NCBI GenBank assembly: GCA_947626485.1
Contig: CANQSG010000118.1
Location: forward strand, 1-6,073
Reading direction: 5' to 3'
DNA: 6,073 nucleotides
From: an uncultured Clostridia bacterium
Lineage (GTDB): Bacteria > Bacillota > Clostridia > Oscillospirales > Acutalibacteraceae
Below are positions 1-5,423 of the stretch, piece by piece. Below the pieces are notes generated by a model. The model saw nothing but the letters and a program-made list of their open reading frames with translations. It was not told the origin of the DNA and ran no database searches. Position numbers and translations under genes: made by a program. Numbering within the stretch: the stretch's first letter is position 1; the number at the start of each line of letters is the position of its first letter.

Positions 1-1
1 C

Positions 2-1255
2 GAGGCGCTCGACGCCGTTTTTTCCCGCACCGGCTTTACCGACGGGTATTTTGCCGACCGGCGCGGGCGGGCGATGTTCGGCGTGCGCACCAAGGAGGAC
101 GTGCGGCGCACCGAGCCGGTGCTTGCCTCGCTGCGGGCGCGGTATCGCAAGGAGCTCCCCCGCGTGCCGCTCGACGCCGTTTTGACCCTACAACCCGAAA
201 TGCCCGCGCAGCTGACCCTGACCGACGGGGCGCACACCGTGCGCGCGACGGGCGACTGCCCGCAGCCGGCAATCAGCCGTCCGAGCGACCCGCAGAGCCT
301 GCGCGACGCCTGCGCGAAATGCGGCGGGACGCCCTATTTCCTGCGCGACTGCCGCGTTGAGATCGCCGACGGGCTCTTTTTCCCCGCCGCCGCCTGCAAC
401 GCCCTGCGGCGCGAGGCGCTCGACGCCCTGCGCGAAATGCGCCGCTGCCCGCCCGAGAAAATCGAGACCCGGCCGCTGCCGCCCCCGCCCGCTGGGGCGC
501 GAAAAAGCCCGCCCGCCTCGGCGCGCATCGCCCGCTTTGCCGACCCCGCGCAGCTGCCCGACGCGCTGCCGGGCGTCAACGCCGTCTGCCTGCCGGTCGA
601 GTGCGATTTTTCCGCGCTTTCGGTCGGAAATCTGCCGCTGCTCGGCCACCTGCCGCGCGGTATGCTCGACGAAGCGCCCTGGCGCGTCCACCTCGAACGG
701 GCGAAGGCGCAGGGTGTGCGGGCGGTCTTCTGCGGCACGCTGTCCGCCGTCTCGCTCTGCCGCGCGGCGGGGCTTATTCCCCTCGCGGATTTCGGCCTGA
801 ACCTCTTCAATTCCGCAGCGGTCGAGACGGTCGCCGCCCTCGGCGTCGGCGCCGCGCTGCTCTCCTTCGAGCTGCCGCTGCGCGACGCGAACCGCATCGC
901 CCCCGCGCTGCCCCTCGGCCTGTTCGCCTACGGCCGCCAGCCACTCATGCTGACCCGCAACTGCCCCGTCGCCAACGGCGTTTCCTGCCGGGATTGCCGC
1001 CGGGACGGCGCCGTGACCGACCGCCGCCGGGTCGCCTTTCCGGTGCGCTGCCGCAACGGCTTCAGCGAGCTGCTCAACGCCAACGTCCTCTGGCTCGCCG
1101 ACCGCCCCGCCGACCGCCCCGCCTTCGATTTTCACCTGCTCTCCTTCACGACCGAATCCCCCGCGCAGGTCGCCGAAGTCCTCGCCGCCTATGCCGCCTC
1201 CGGCGCGCCGCCGCAGAACTACACCCGCGGGCTGTACGACCGGGGCGTTAAATAA
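2..1255 (+). CDS. U32 family peptidase-like protein, 3' part (start lies before the window)
   Basis: About 417 residues are visible and the reading frame is open to the left edge, so the start and most of the N-terminal U32 domain are missing. The visible part opens with the family-like FSRTGFTDGYF and then MFGVRTKEDV, which begins a DUF3656-type middle region containing GGTPYF and NALRREALDAL. The second U32 segment follows, with LFAYGRQPLMLTRNCP near its end. Counting from the Met codon at 74, Cys297, Cys305, Cys308 and Cys326 form a C-x7-C-x2-C-x17-C set. In characterised U32 relatives (RlhA, TrhP, UbiU/UbiV) clustered cysteines are linked to an iron-sulfur cluster and to RNA or quinone hydroxylation. 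Ligand binding here is inference. The older label is collagenase-like protease, but a 23S rRNA or tRNA modification role is at least as likely. It ends at TAA, 153 bases before cpsC. Confidence 0.88.
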   Translation, partial: EALDAVFSRTGFTDGYFADRRGRAMFGVRTKEDVRRTEPVLASLRARYRKELPRVPLDAVLTLQPEMPAQLTLTDGAHTVRATGDCPQPAISRPSDPQSLRDACAKCGGTPYFLRDCRVEIADGLFFPAAACNALRREALDALREMRRCPPEKIETRPLPPPPAGARKSPPASARIARFADPAQLPDALPGVNAVCLPVECDFSALSVGNLPLLGHLPRGMLDEAPWRVHLERAKAQGVRAVFCGTLSAVSLCRAAGLIPLADFGLNLFNSAAVETVAALGVGAALLSFELPLRDANRIAPALPLGLFAYGRQPLMLTRNCPVANGVSCRDCRRDGAVTDRRRVAFPVRCRNGFSELLNANVLWLADRPADRPAFDFHLLSFTTESPAQVAEVLAAYAASGAPPQNYTRGLYDRGVK

Positions 1256-1300
1256 TTTTCCCGCCCCCGCGCGGGTTTGGCGGCAAGAATGAAGTTTTGC

Positions 1301-1329
1301 TTGCGTATTGTCCCCTGATATGCTATACT
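1301..1329 (+). promoter_or_regulatory. Sigma-A promoter with extended -10, for the cpsC-cpsD unit
   Basis: The -10 box TATACT (1324-1329) is preceded by TG at 1321-1322, giving an extended -10. TTGCGT (1301-1306) lies 17 bases upstream and matches the -35 consensus at three of six positions. The weak -35 is offset by the extended -10. The predicted start is near 1336, about 70 bases before the cpsC start codon. The upstream gene ends at 1255, so the kinase unit probably has its own promoter. Confidence 0.7.
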
Positions 1330-1331
1330 GT

Positions 1332-1357
1332 AAAAACAGGGCTTTGCGCCCCTTTTT
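1332..1357 (+). terminator. Possible weak terminator or attenuator overlapping the cpsC start site
   Basis: GGGC (1339-1342) and GCCC (1348-1351) pair around the loop TTTGC. The flanking AAAAA (1332-1336) can pair with TTTTT (1353-1357) across a small CA/C internal loop. The T run follows the GC stem directly, as in an intrinsic terminator, and the A tract would let it work from either side. It may end the transcript of the upstream U32 gene. The GC core is only 4 bp, so it is weak at best. Confidence 0.4.
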
Positions 1358-1396
1358 CTCCCTTTGCCGCACAGCCCGCAAGGATTGAAAACTGAA

Positions 1397-1402
1397 AGAG
1401 GA
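1397..1402 (+). promoter_or_regulatory. Ribosome binding site deciding the cpsC start
   Basis: AGAGGA is placed about 7 bases before ATG 1409. An upstream in-frame TTG at 1364 would add 15 residues unlike the family's N-terminus and has no such site, so ATG 1409 is chosen. Confidence 0.75.
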
Positions 1403-1408
1403 ACAAAC

Positions 1409-2137
1409 ATGGACGATCTTTCCATCGGCTACCTGTTGAAGCTGCTTTTCCGCCGCATCTGGCTGGCGCTGCTTACGGCGCTCGTCTGCGGGGCGCTGGC
1501 CTTCGGCGTCAGCCGCTTGTCCACCCCGATCTACGCCGCCGACGCCTCCCTGTTCGTCACGAACGGCGGCCTGACCGCGGTGCTGGAGGACGAGCAGCAG
1601 GCCACCTACAACGGCTCGTTGAAATCCACCGACTTCAGCGCCTCCTTCGCGATGCTCCGCCCCTGCGCCGACCTGCTGGAGACGCCGGCGCTCTATCAGT
1701 CGCTCGCGGCCGCCCTGCCCGGCGGATACACCGAGAAGCAGCTGCAAAGCGCCGTCAAGCTGACCATCCGGTCGGACGATTCGCTCTTCATCGACATTCA
1801 GGCGCGGGATTCCGACCCGGCGAGCGCGGTGCGCATTGCGAATGAATTCGCCGCCGCCGCCCCGGAATATATCACCGAAAAGCTGCCCTACGCCCGCATC
1901 ATCGTCGCCGAACAGGCGGCGCAGGCGCGCAAGGTGCTGCCCCGCACGATGATCAACACCCTCATGGCGGCCATCATCGGCTTTCTGATCGCGAGCGTCG
2001 TCATCGTGCTGCGCGCCCTGCTCGACCAGACCGTGAAAACCGAAGCCGATTTCACGCAGAATTATGACATTCCGCTGCTCGGGGTCGTGCCCGATTTCAG
2101 CACCTCGGCCAAGCGCAAAGGAGGAAAATCGGTATGA
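1409..2137 (+). CDS. cpsC: CpsC/CapA-type polysaccharide chain-length (Wzz-like) membrane modulator of tyrosine kinase
   Basis: This 242-residue protein has the layout of Firmicute kinase modulators (CpsC, CapA, YwqC). A short cytoplasmic N-terminus leads into a first membrane helix at about residues 17-36. An extracellular Wzz-like domain follows, and a second helix spans about 180-203. The cytoplasmic tail carries LLDQTVKTEADF and IPLLGVVPDF, matching the family's usual end, which in characterised homologues binds and activates the separate kinase. A proline before the second helix (KVLPRT, about 175-180) is a remnant of the proline-rich motif of Wzz proteins. The length is normal for the family. 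The stop overlaps the cpsD start by 4 bp (ATGA), and the cpsD ribosome binding site lies inside this gene, so the two are probably translationally coupled. The protein should sit in the cell membrane and tune chain length or export of a surface polysaccharide. The substrate polymer cannot be told. Confidence 0.9.
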   Translation: MDDLSIGYLLKLLFRRIWLALLTALVCGALAFGVSRLSTPIYAADASLFVTNGGLTAVLEDEQQATYNGSLKSTDFSASFAMLRPCADLLETPALYQSLAAALPGGYTEKQLQSAVKLTIRSDDSLFIDIQARDSDPASAVRIANEFAAAAPEYITEKLPYARIIVAEQAAQARKVLPRTMINTLMAAIIGFLIASVVIVLRALLDQTVKTEADFTQNYDIPLLGVVPDFSTSAKRKGGKSV

Positions 2138-2856
2138 GTTCACACGACAGCGAGCAACAGATCGTGCAGGCAGCGCCCGAAGAGGGCGAAAAAGGCGCCA
2201 CCTTCACGGTCGTCGAATCCTATAAAAAGATCCGCACGAACCTGCGTTTCCTGCTCACCGCCGGCGACCGCAAAATTTTGACGATCTCGAGCTCGGTGCA
2301 GGCGGAGGGCAAATCGACCACCTCGGTCAACACCGCCGTCGCCTTTTCCCAGCTCGGCGCCCGCGTCCTGCTGATCGACGCCGACCTGCGCCGCCCGACG
2401 ATCTACAAGAAAATGCGCATTTCCAACAGCAAGGGTCTGACCTCCGTCCTCGTCGGCTTTTCGACCTTTGCCGAAACGGTGCATCAGGTCAACCCCTACC
2501 TCGACGTCCTCGTCTCGGGGCCGACGCCGCCGAACCCCTCCGAGCTGCTCGGGTCGGACGCCATGGCGCGCCTGCTCGACGATCTGGCGACCCGGTACGA
2601 TTATATCTTCATCGACACGCCGCCCATCAATCTGGTTTCCGACGCGCTGGTGCTCGCCCCCCGCACAAGCGGCATCGTGCTGGTGCTCAAGGCCGACCTG
2701 ACGACCCACGACCAGTTCAAAAAGGCCGTCGACAGCGTCAAGTTTTCGGGCGCCCGCCTGCTCGGCGCGATCCTCAACGGTTCGAAGGAGGCGACGCGGC
2801 AATATAAGCGCAAATACGGATACGGTTACGGGTACGGATACGGCAGCTACGAATGA
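2134..2856 (+). CDS. cpsD: CpsD/CapB-type bacterial tyrosine autokinase (BY-kinase)
   Basis: The 240-residue cytoplasmic kinase has all the BY-kinase ATP-site motifs. They are a Walker A loop at about 52-62 (SVQAEGKST, Lys60), Walker A' at 78-88 (VLLIDADLRRP, Asp82 and Asp84) and Walker B at 157-164 (YIFIDTPP, Asp161). The YKKIRTNLRF segment at 30-39 corresponds to the conserved oligomerisation stretch. The Walker A loop has Gln-Ala where Pro-Gly is usual. The C-terminal tail holds seven tyrosines (224, 228, 230, 232, 234, 236, 239), the expected autophosphorylation cluster, here built as five Tyr-Gly pairs then Ser-Tyr-Glu. AAGGAGG (2118-2124) lies 9 bases before the ATG. With CpsC it would form the split equivalent of Wzc and control polysaccharide assembly by cycles of tail phosphorylation. 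MinD/ParA-type ATPases share the fold, but the tyrosine tail and the neighbours settle the call. Confidence 0.94.
   Translation: MSSHDSEQQIVQAAPEEGEKGATFTVVESYKKIRTNLRFLLTAGDRKILTISSSVQAEGKSTTSVNTAVAFSQLGARVLLIDADLRRPTIYKKMRISNSKGLTSVLVGFSTFAETVHQVNPYLDVLVSGPTPPNPSELLGSDAMARLLDDLATRYDYIFIDTPPINLVSDALVLAPRTSGIVLVLKADLTTHDQFKKAVDSVKFSGARLLGAILNGSKEATRQYKRKYGYGYGYGYGSYE
2815..2844 (+). repeat. Five tandem TACGGN hexamers encoding (Tyr-Gly)5 in the kinase tail
   Basis: Five consecutive six-base units (TACGGA, TACGGT, TACGGG, TACGGA, TACGGC) encode Tyr-Gly five times. The tyrosine codon is TAC in all five, while the third base of the glycine codon varies. This near-repeat could change copy number by slippage without changing the reading frame, and so alter the number of phosphorylatable tyrosines. 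Confidence 0.9.
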
Positions 2857-2857
2857 T

Positions 2858-2887
2858 CCGCCCGCAATATTCCCGCCCGCAGCATTC
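2858..2887 (+). repeat. Short imperfect tandem repeat, two copies of a 15-base unit
   Basis: The unit CCGCCCGCANNATTC occurs at 2858-2872 and again directly at 2873-2887, with 13 of 15 bases identical. The second copy runs into the left arm of the cpsD-cpsB hairpin. A third partial CCGCCCG lies a little further downstream, near 2924. No function is evident, and it may simply be a small local duplication. Confidence 0.6.
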
Positions 2888-2920
2888 ACCATGTGCCCTT
2901 TGCACGTGGTGAATTTTCTT
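2884..2920 (+). terminator. Terminator-like hairpin between cpsD and cpsB
   Basis: The arms 2884-2896 and 2902-2914 form a 13-bp stem closed by the loop CCTTT, followed by TTTCTT. The only imperfect pair (2892 with 2906) is a U-G wobble in + strand RNA but an A-C mismatch in the opposite transcript, so the structure suits RNA reading through cpsD. No clear promoter is visible between the hairpin and cpsB. Partial read-through giving less phosphatase than kinase is therefore a reasonable inference. Confidence 0.7.
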
Positions 2921-2947
2921 CCCCGCCCGTTTTGCGAACCGATTGCC

Positions 2948-2956
2948 GGAAAGGAG
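2948..2956 (+). promoter_or_regulatory. Ribosome binding site deciding the cpsB start
   Basis: GGAAAGGAG lies 8 bases before ATG 2965. An in-frame ATG at 2893 sits inside the preceding hairpin and has no such site, and it would add 24 residues ahead of the usual family N-terminus. Confidence 0.8.
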
Positions 2957-2964
2957 CTTTGCCG

Positions 2965-3708
2965 ATGCGATTTCTCGATATGCACGCCCACGTCCTGCCG
3001 AACGTCGACGACGGCGCGAAGGATCTCGACGCCGCCCTCGCGCTGCTGCGCGCCCAACAGGCGCAGGGGGTCGACGCCGTCGCGGCGACGCCGCATTTTT
3101 ACGCCGCGCAGGTGCGGCTCGAGAGCTATCTGCAAACGACGCGCGCCCGCTATGAACAGCTGCGTGAAGTCTGCCGGGCACAGGCGCTGCCCGAGCTTTT
3201 CCTCGGCTACGAGGTGCTCTATTTCCGCCATATGGCATCCTCCGGCGTCCTGCCGCAGCTGACGCTCGGGGGCAGCCGCTACCTGCTGCTCGAGCTGCCC
3301 TACCGCGTCGAGCTCGACGAGACCGTCGTCGAGGAGATCGTCTCCATCCGGCTCAACTGCGACCTGATCCCCATCCTCGCCCACCTCGAGCGGTTTGCGT
3401 CGCAGGACGGCTTTTCGCAGATTTTGGGTCTGATCGACGAGGGCTACGCCGAGGCGCAGATCAACGCCGCGTCGCTGCTGCAATGGGGCAGCCGCAACCT
3501 CTGCCTGCGGCTTTGGAACAACGGCTACATCCGCTATCTCGCGAGCGACGCCCACTCGATGAAGCACCGCCCGCCCGCATTGCAGCAGGCGATGCAGACG
3601 CTTGAGAAAAAGGCAGGGAAGGACTGCGTCGAAGCCTTTGCCGAAAACAGCCGCGCGCTGTACGACGCGATCACGGCGGCGCAGAACGCCCGCCCGACCG
3701 AGGAGTGA
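2965..3708 (+). CDS. cpsB: CpsB/CapC/YwqE-type PHP-domain tyrosine-protein phosphatase
   Basis: The 247-residue cytoplasmic enzyme is a metal-dependent phosphatase of the polymerase-and-histidinol-phosphatase (PHP) fold. It would remove phosphate from the tyrosine tail of CpsD. It starts right at the catalytic fold with FLDMHAHVLPNVDDGAKD (His7, His9, Asp15, Asp16). The remaining expected metal ligands are visible: TPH (His43), GYEVLY (Glu83), LLLELPY (Glu110), PILAHLERF (His140) and LASDAHS (Asp195, His197). In pneumococcal CpsB the equivalent residues bind three metal ions, usually Mn2+. The length matches the family. The gene follows cpsD after 108 bases that hold a terminator-like hairpin, and its stop is 4 bp before pgeF. 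Histidinol phosphatase shares the fold, but the VDDGAKD motif and the kinase neighbour favour CpsB. Confidence 0.93.
   Translation: MRFLDMHAHVLPNVDDGAKDLDAALALLRAQQAQGVDAVAATPHFYAAQVRLESYLQTTRARYEQLREVCRAQALPELFLGYEVLYFRHMASSGVLPQLTLGGSRYLLLELPYRVELDETVVEEIVSIRLNCDLIPILAHLERFASQDGFSQILGLIDEGYAEAQINAASLLQWGSRNLCLRLWNNGYIRYLASDAHSMKHRPPALQQAMQTLEKKAGKDCVEAFAENSRALYDAITAAQNARPTEE
3700..3705 (+). promoter_or_regulatory. Ribosome binding site of pgeF inside the end of cpsB
   Basis: GAGGAG forms the last two sense codons of cpsB (Glu-Glu) and lies 7 bases before ATG 3713, so ribosomes finishing cpsB can reinitiate at once. An upstream in-frame TTG at 3602 overlaps cpsB widely and would add an arginine-rich, shadow-like extension. 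It was not chosen. Confidence 0.75.
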
Positions 3709-3712
3709 GACC

Positions 3713-4549
3713 ATGCCGACCGACAGCCCGCAGCGCATCCACGACGAGGGCGCGCTGCGTTATATCACCTTTCCGCTGCTCGAGACCTGCGGCGTGACGC
3801 GCCACCTCTTTTCGACCCGCAAGGGCGGCGTCAGCACCGGGCAATACGCCGAGATGAACCTCAGCTTTCGCAACGGCGACCGGGAGGAAGCCGTCCGCCG
3901 CAACTATGAAATTCTGTGCGCCGCCGTCGGCCTTTCCCCCGACCGGCTCGTGCTCTCCCGCCAGACCCACACCGCCAACGTCCGCGTCGTGCGCGCCGAC
4001 GACATCGGCAAGGGCATCACCCGCCCCTGCGATTACGACGACGTCGACGGCCTGATCACCGACCTGCCGGAGGTCGGGCTTGTGACCCATTTCGCCGACT
4101 GCGTGCCGCTGCTCTTTTGCGACCCGGTGCGCAAGGTGGTCGCGACGTCGCACGCCGGCTGGCGCGGCACCGTCGCCGAGATCGGCCGCGTCACGGTGGA
4201 GAAAATGCGCGACGTCTTCGGCTGCGACCCCGCCGACCTGCGCGCCGTCATCGGCCCCTCGATCCACGCCTGCTGTTACGAGGTCGACGAGCCCGTGCGC
4301 GAAGGGCTGCTCGCGACGGGGCTGCCGACCGACGGCCTGCTGACCCCGACCGCCCCGGGGCATTACCGCCTCGATTTGCAGGAGACCAACCGCCGCATTC
4401 TGCTACGCGCCGGGCTGACCGAAAACCACATCGCCGTCAGCGACCTGTGCACCTGCTGCCACAGCGATTTTCTGCACTCCCACCGCGCCACCGCCGGCCG
4501 CCGCGGCATTTTGGCAGCCGTCATCGCCCTGCGCGCCGAGAAAATTTGA
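3713..4549 (+). CDS. pgeF: YfiH/PgeF family protein (laccase domain; peptidoglycan editing factor / purine nucleoside phosphorylase)
   Basis: This 278-residue cytoplasmic protein has the full multicopper-oxidase-like YfiH domain. In order it shows FSTRKGGVS (33-41), the catalytic-site QTH (His86), DVDGLITD (110-117), FADCVPLL (Cys130), SHAGWRGT (His148), VIGPSIHACCYEV (179-191), SDLCTCCH (243-250) and a C-terminal GRRG segment. His86, Cys130 and His148 match the conserved His-Cys-His zinc site of the family. Family members cleave adenosine, inosine and guanosine phosphorolytically and deaminate adenosine. In E. coli YfiH is also implicated in removing peptidoglycan precursors that carry serine in place of alanine. 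Either role could apply here. Tight coupling to cpsB (4-bp gap, shared ribosome binding site) makes it the last gene of the kinase-phosphatase unit. I see no terminator after it, and the next promoter begins 2 bases past its stop. Confidence 0.92.
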   Translation: MPTDSPQRIHDEGALRYITFPLLETCGVTRHLFSTRKGGVSTGQYAEMNLSFRNGDREEAVRRNYEILCAAVGLSPDRLVLSRQTHTANVRVVRADDIGKGITRPCDYDDVDGLITDLPEVGLVTHFADCVPLLFCDPVRKVVATSHAGWRGTVAEIGRVTVEKMRDVFGCDPADLRAVIGPSIHACCYEVDEPVREGLLATGLPTDGLLTPTAPGHYRLDLQETNRRILLRAGLTENHIAVSDLCTCCHSDFLHSHRATAGRRGILAAVIALRAEKI

Positions 4550-4550
4550 C

Positions 4551-4579
4551 TTGCAAAATTTCCCGGTTTGTGCTATACT
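4551..4579 (+). promoter_or_regulatory. Sigma-A promoter with extended -10, for the membrane-protein gene
   Basis: TTGCAA (4551-4556) and TATACT (4574-4579) are separated by 17 bases, and TG at 4571-4572 extends the -10. The -35 begins right after the pgeF stop codon. Transcription should begin near 4586, leaving a long leader of about 165 bases. The design closely resembles the promoter at 1301-1329. Confidence 0.75.
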
Positions 4580-4585
4580 TGGGAC

Positions 4586-4750
4586 AAATCAAATTGCAAA
4601 AAGCACCTTCCGTCCGACCGGCAAACCGCCCGGATGAAATCGCTTCGGGAACGACACACGTTGCGCCTTTCGGCGCGTAAATCTGATTACGGCGCCCAAA
4701 GTTCAGATTTACAAGACGTGTGTTTTTTGCTGCCGGAAAGGAACGTTATC
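4586..4750 (+). ncRNA. Structured 5' leader, candidate cis-acting regulatory RNA
   Basis: The leader contains several helices found by eye. One hairpin pairs 4629-4634 with 4644-4649. A three-way junction follows: the closing helix is 4654-4661 with 4716-4723 (8 bp), the second helix 4663-4667 with 4672-4676 (GCGCC/GGCGC), and the third 4677-4686 with 4703-4712 (10 bp, perfect). The second and third helices abut with no unpaired base. Six T (4723-4728) lie at the 3' end of the closing helix, as in an intrinsic terminator. GGCGC in the apical loop of the third helix (4691-4695) could instead pair with 4663-4667, giving an alternative fold. CCTTCCG (4606-4612) could pair with the ribosome binding site. 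I do not recognise a known riboswitch class. A stand-alone small RNA ending at 4728 is also possible. Confidence 0.5.
4735..4742 (+). promoter_or_regulatory. Ribosome binding site deciding the membrane-protein start
   Basis: GGAAAGGA lies 8 bases before ATG 4751. An in-frame ATG at 4634 lacks such a site and falls inside a leader hairpin. Its 39-residue extension is polar and unlike the membrane domain that follows. Confidence 0.75.
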
Positions 4751-5350
4751 ATGCCGAAAAATCAAGGACAGCGCCTGCTGTTCGCCCTGCTCACCGTCCT
4801 CGTCACCGTCCACGCCTACGTCTTCTTCAGTCTCTACGTGGTGCACGGCGACCTCTTCCGCTCGCTCACGGGGGAGACCGGCGTGCTCGCCGCCATCCGC
4901 AAGCTCGGCGGCGTCCCGGTGTTCGGCCGTCCGATCCCGATCTGGGGCGTTGTGCTGTTGGAATTCATCCTTGCCTATACGCTCGAAATCCTGCTGGGCT
5001 CGCCCCTTTCCTTCCGGCTCGCCCGCAGGCTGTTCGACCCCGCGCGCGTCCACCCCGTGTTGTTCGAAACGGCGATCATCTGCGCGACGGTCGGCATCAT
5101 GTGCCCCGCCATGAGCTTCCTCGCCTCGTTTTTGTATTACGACTACGCGGCGGGCTTTTCGCTCTCGACGCTGCTCGCCGAATGGCTGAAATTGCTCTGC
5201 TACAACTTCCCGTTCGCCTTTTTCACGCAGCTTTTCTTCATTCAACCCTTCGTGCGCAGCGTCTTCCGGCTGCTCTTTGCCCGCGACCGCGCACCCCGCC
5301 CCGCCGACCGACAGGTTCCCGCCTGCGCGCCGGAGCAGGAGACGCTTTAA
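4751..5350 (+). CDS. Four-helix integral membrane protein resembling a doubled DUF2798; function unknown
   Basis: The 199-residue protein has four clear hydrophobic stretches at about 10-33, 63-85, 105-128 and 140-166, and a polar, proline-rich tail of about 20 residues. The two halves look alike. Each has a helix pair whose second helix ends in a basic, amphipathic segment (SFRLARRLF at about 87-95, FVRSVFRLLF at about 167-176). This suggests an internal duplication of a two-helix unit, as in proteins annotated DUF2798. Cysteine and proline in IICATVGIMCPAMSF (about 109-123) lie within the third helix. No transport or enzyme motif is visible, so no function is assigned. It stands alone in its transcript, with its own promoter and long structured leader upstream and a strong terminator downstream. 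That isolation suggests dedicated, signal-responsive expression. Confidence 0.85.
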   Translation: MPKNQGQRLLFALLTVLVTVHAYVFFSLYVVHGDLFRSLTGETGVLAAIRKLGGVPVFGRPIPIWGVVLLEFILAYTLEILLGSPLSFRLARRLFDPARVHPVLFETAIICATVGIMCPAMSFLASFLYYDYAAGFSLSTLLAEWLKLLCYNFPFAFFTQLFFIQPFVRSVFRLLFARDRAPRPADRQVPACAPEQETL

Positions 5351-5371
5351 CCCGCCGTTTCCCCGCGTTTG

Positions 5372-5402
5372 CACCCGCCCTTCCCGGCGGGTGTTTTCTT
5401 TT
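5372..5402 (+). terminator. Strong intrinsic terminator after the membrane-protein gene
   Basis: CACCCGCC (5372-5379) pairs perfectly with GGCGGGTG (5386-5393) around the loop CTTCCC, and TTTTCTTTT (5394-5402) follows. It starts 22 bases after the stop codon at 5350. Confidence 0.92.
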
Positions 5403-5423
5403 GTGAGAAAGCGGCGATCGGGC

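Noticed and set aside
1260..1283. CCGCC and GGCGG with an inner CCC/GGG as a terminator right after the U32 gene
   Set aside because: Pairing is possible but broken by a TTT bulge, and no T run follows, so it does not meet the form of an intrinsic terminator.
188..2143. A 651-codon open frame on the minus strand across the U32 gene and cpsC
   Set aside because: It is a shadow of GC-rich codon use: it crosses two convincing + strand genes and a promoter region, its composition is low-complexity Arg/Gly/Ala/Gln-rich, and it has no recognisable domain.
2893..2964. Alternative cpsB start at ATG 2893
   Set aside because: The ATG lies in the stem of the terminator-like hairpin and lacks a binding site, and family members begin right at the metal-binding HxH segment.
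2140..3738. A 532-codon open frame on the minus strand opposite cpsD and cpsB
   Set aside because: Same reason: it mirrors two well-supported genes and spans the intergenic hairpin, and the product has no family features.
4634..4750. In-frame upstream ATG giving a 39-residue N-terminal extension of the membrane protein
   Set aside because: It has no ribosome binding site, lies in a leader hairpin and adds a polar segment foreign to the protein. The good site at 4735-4742 points to ATG 4751.
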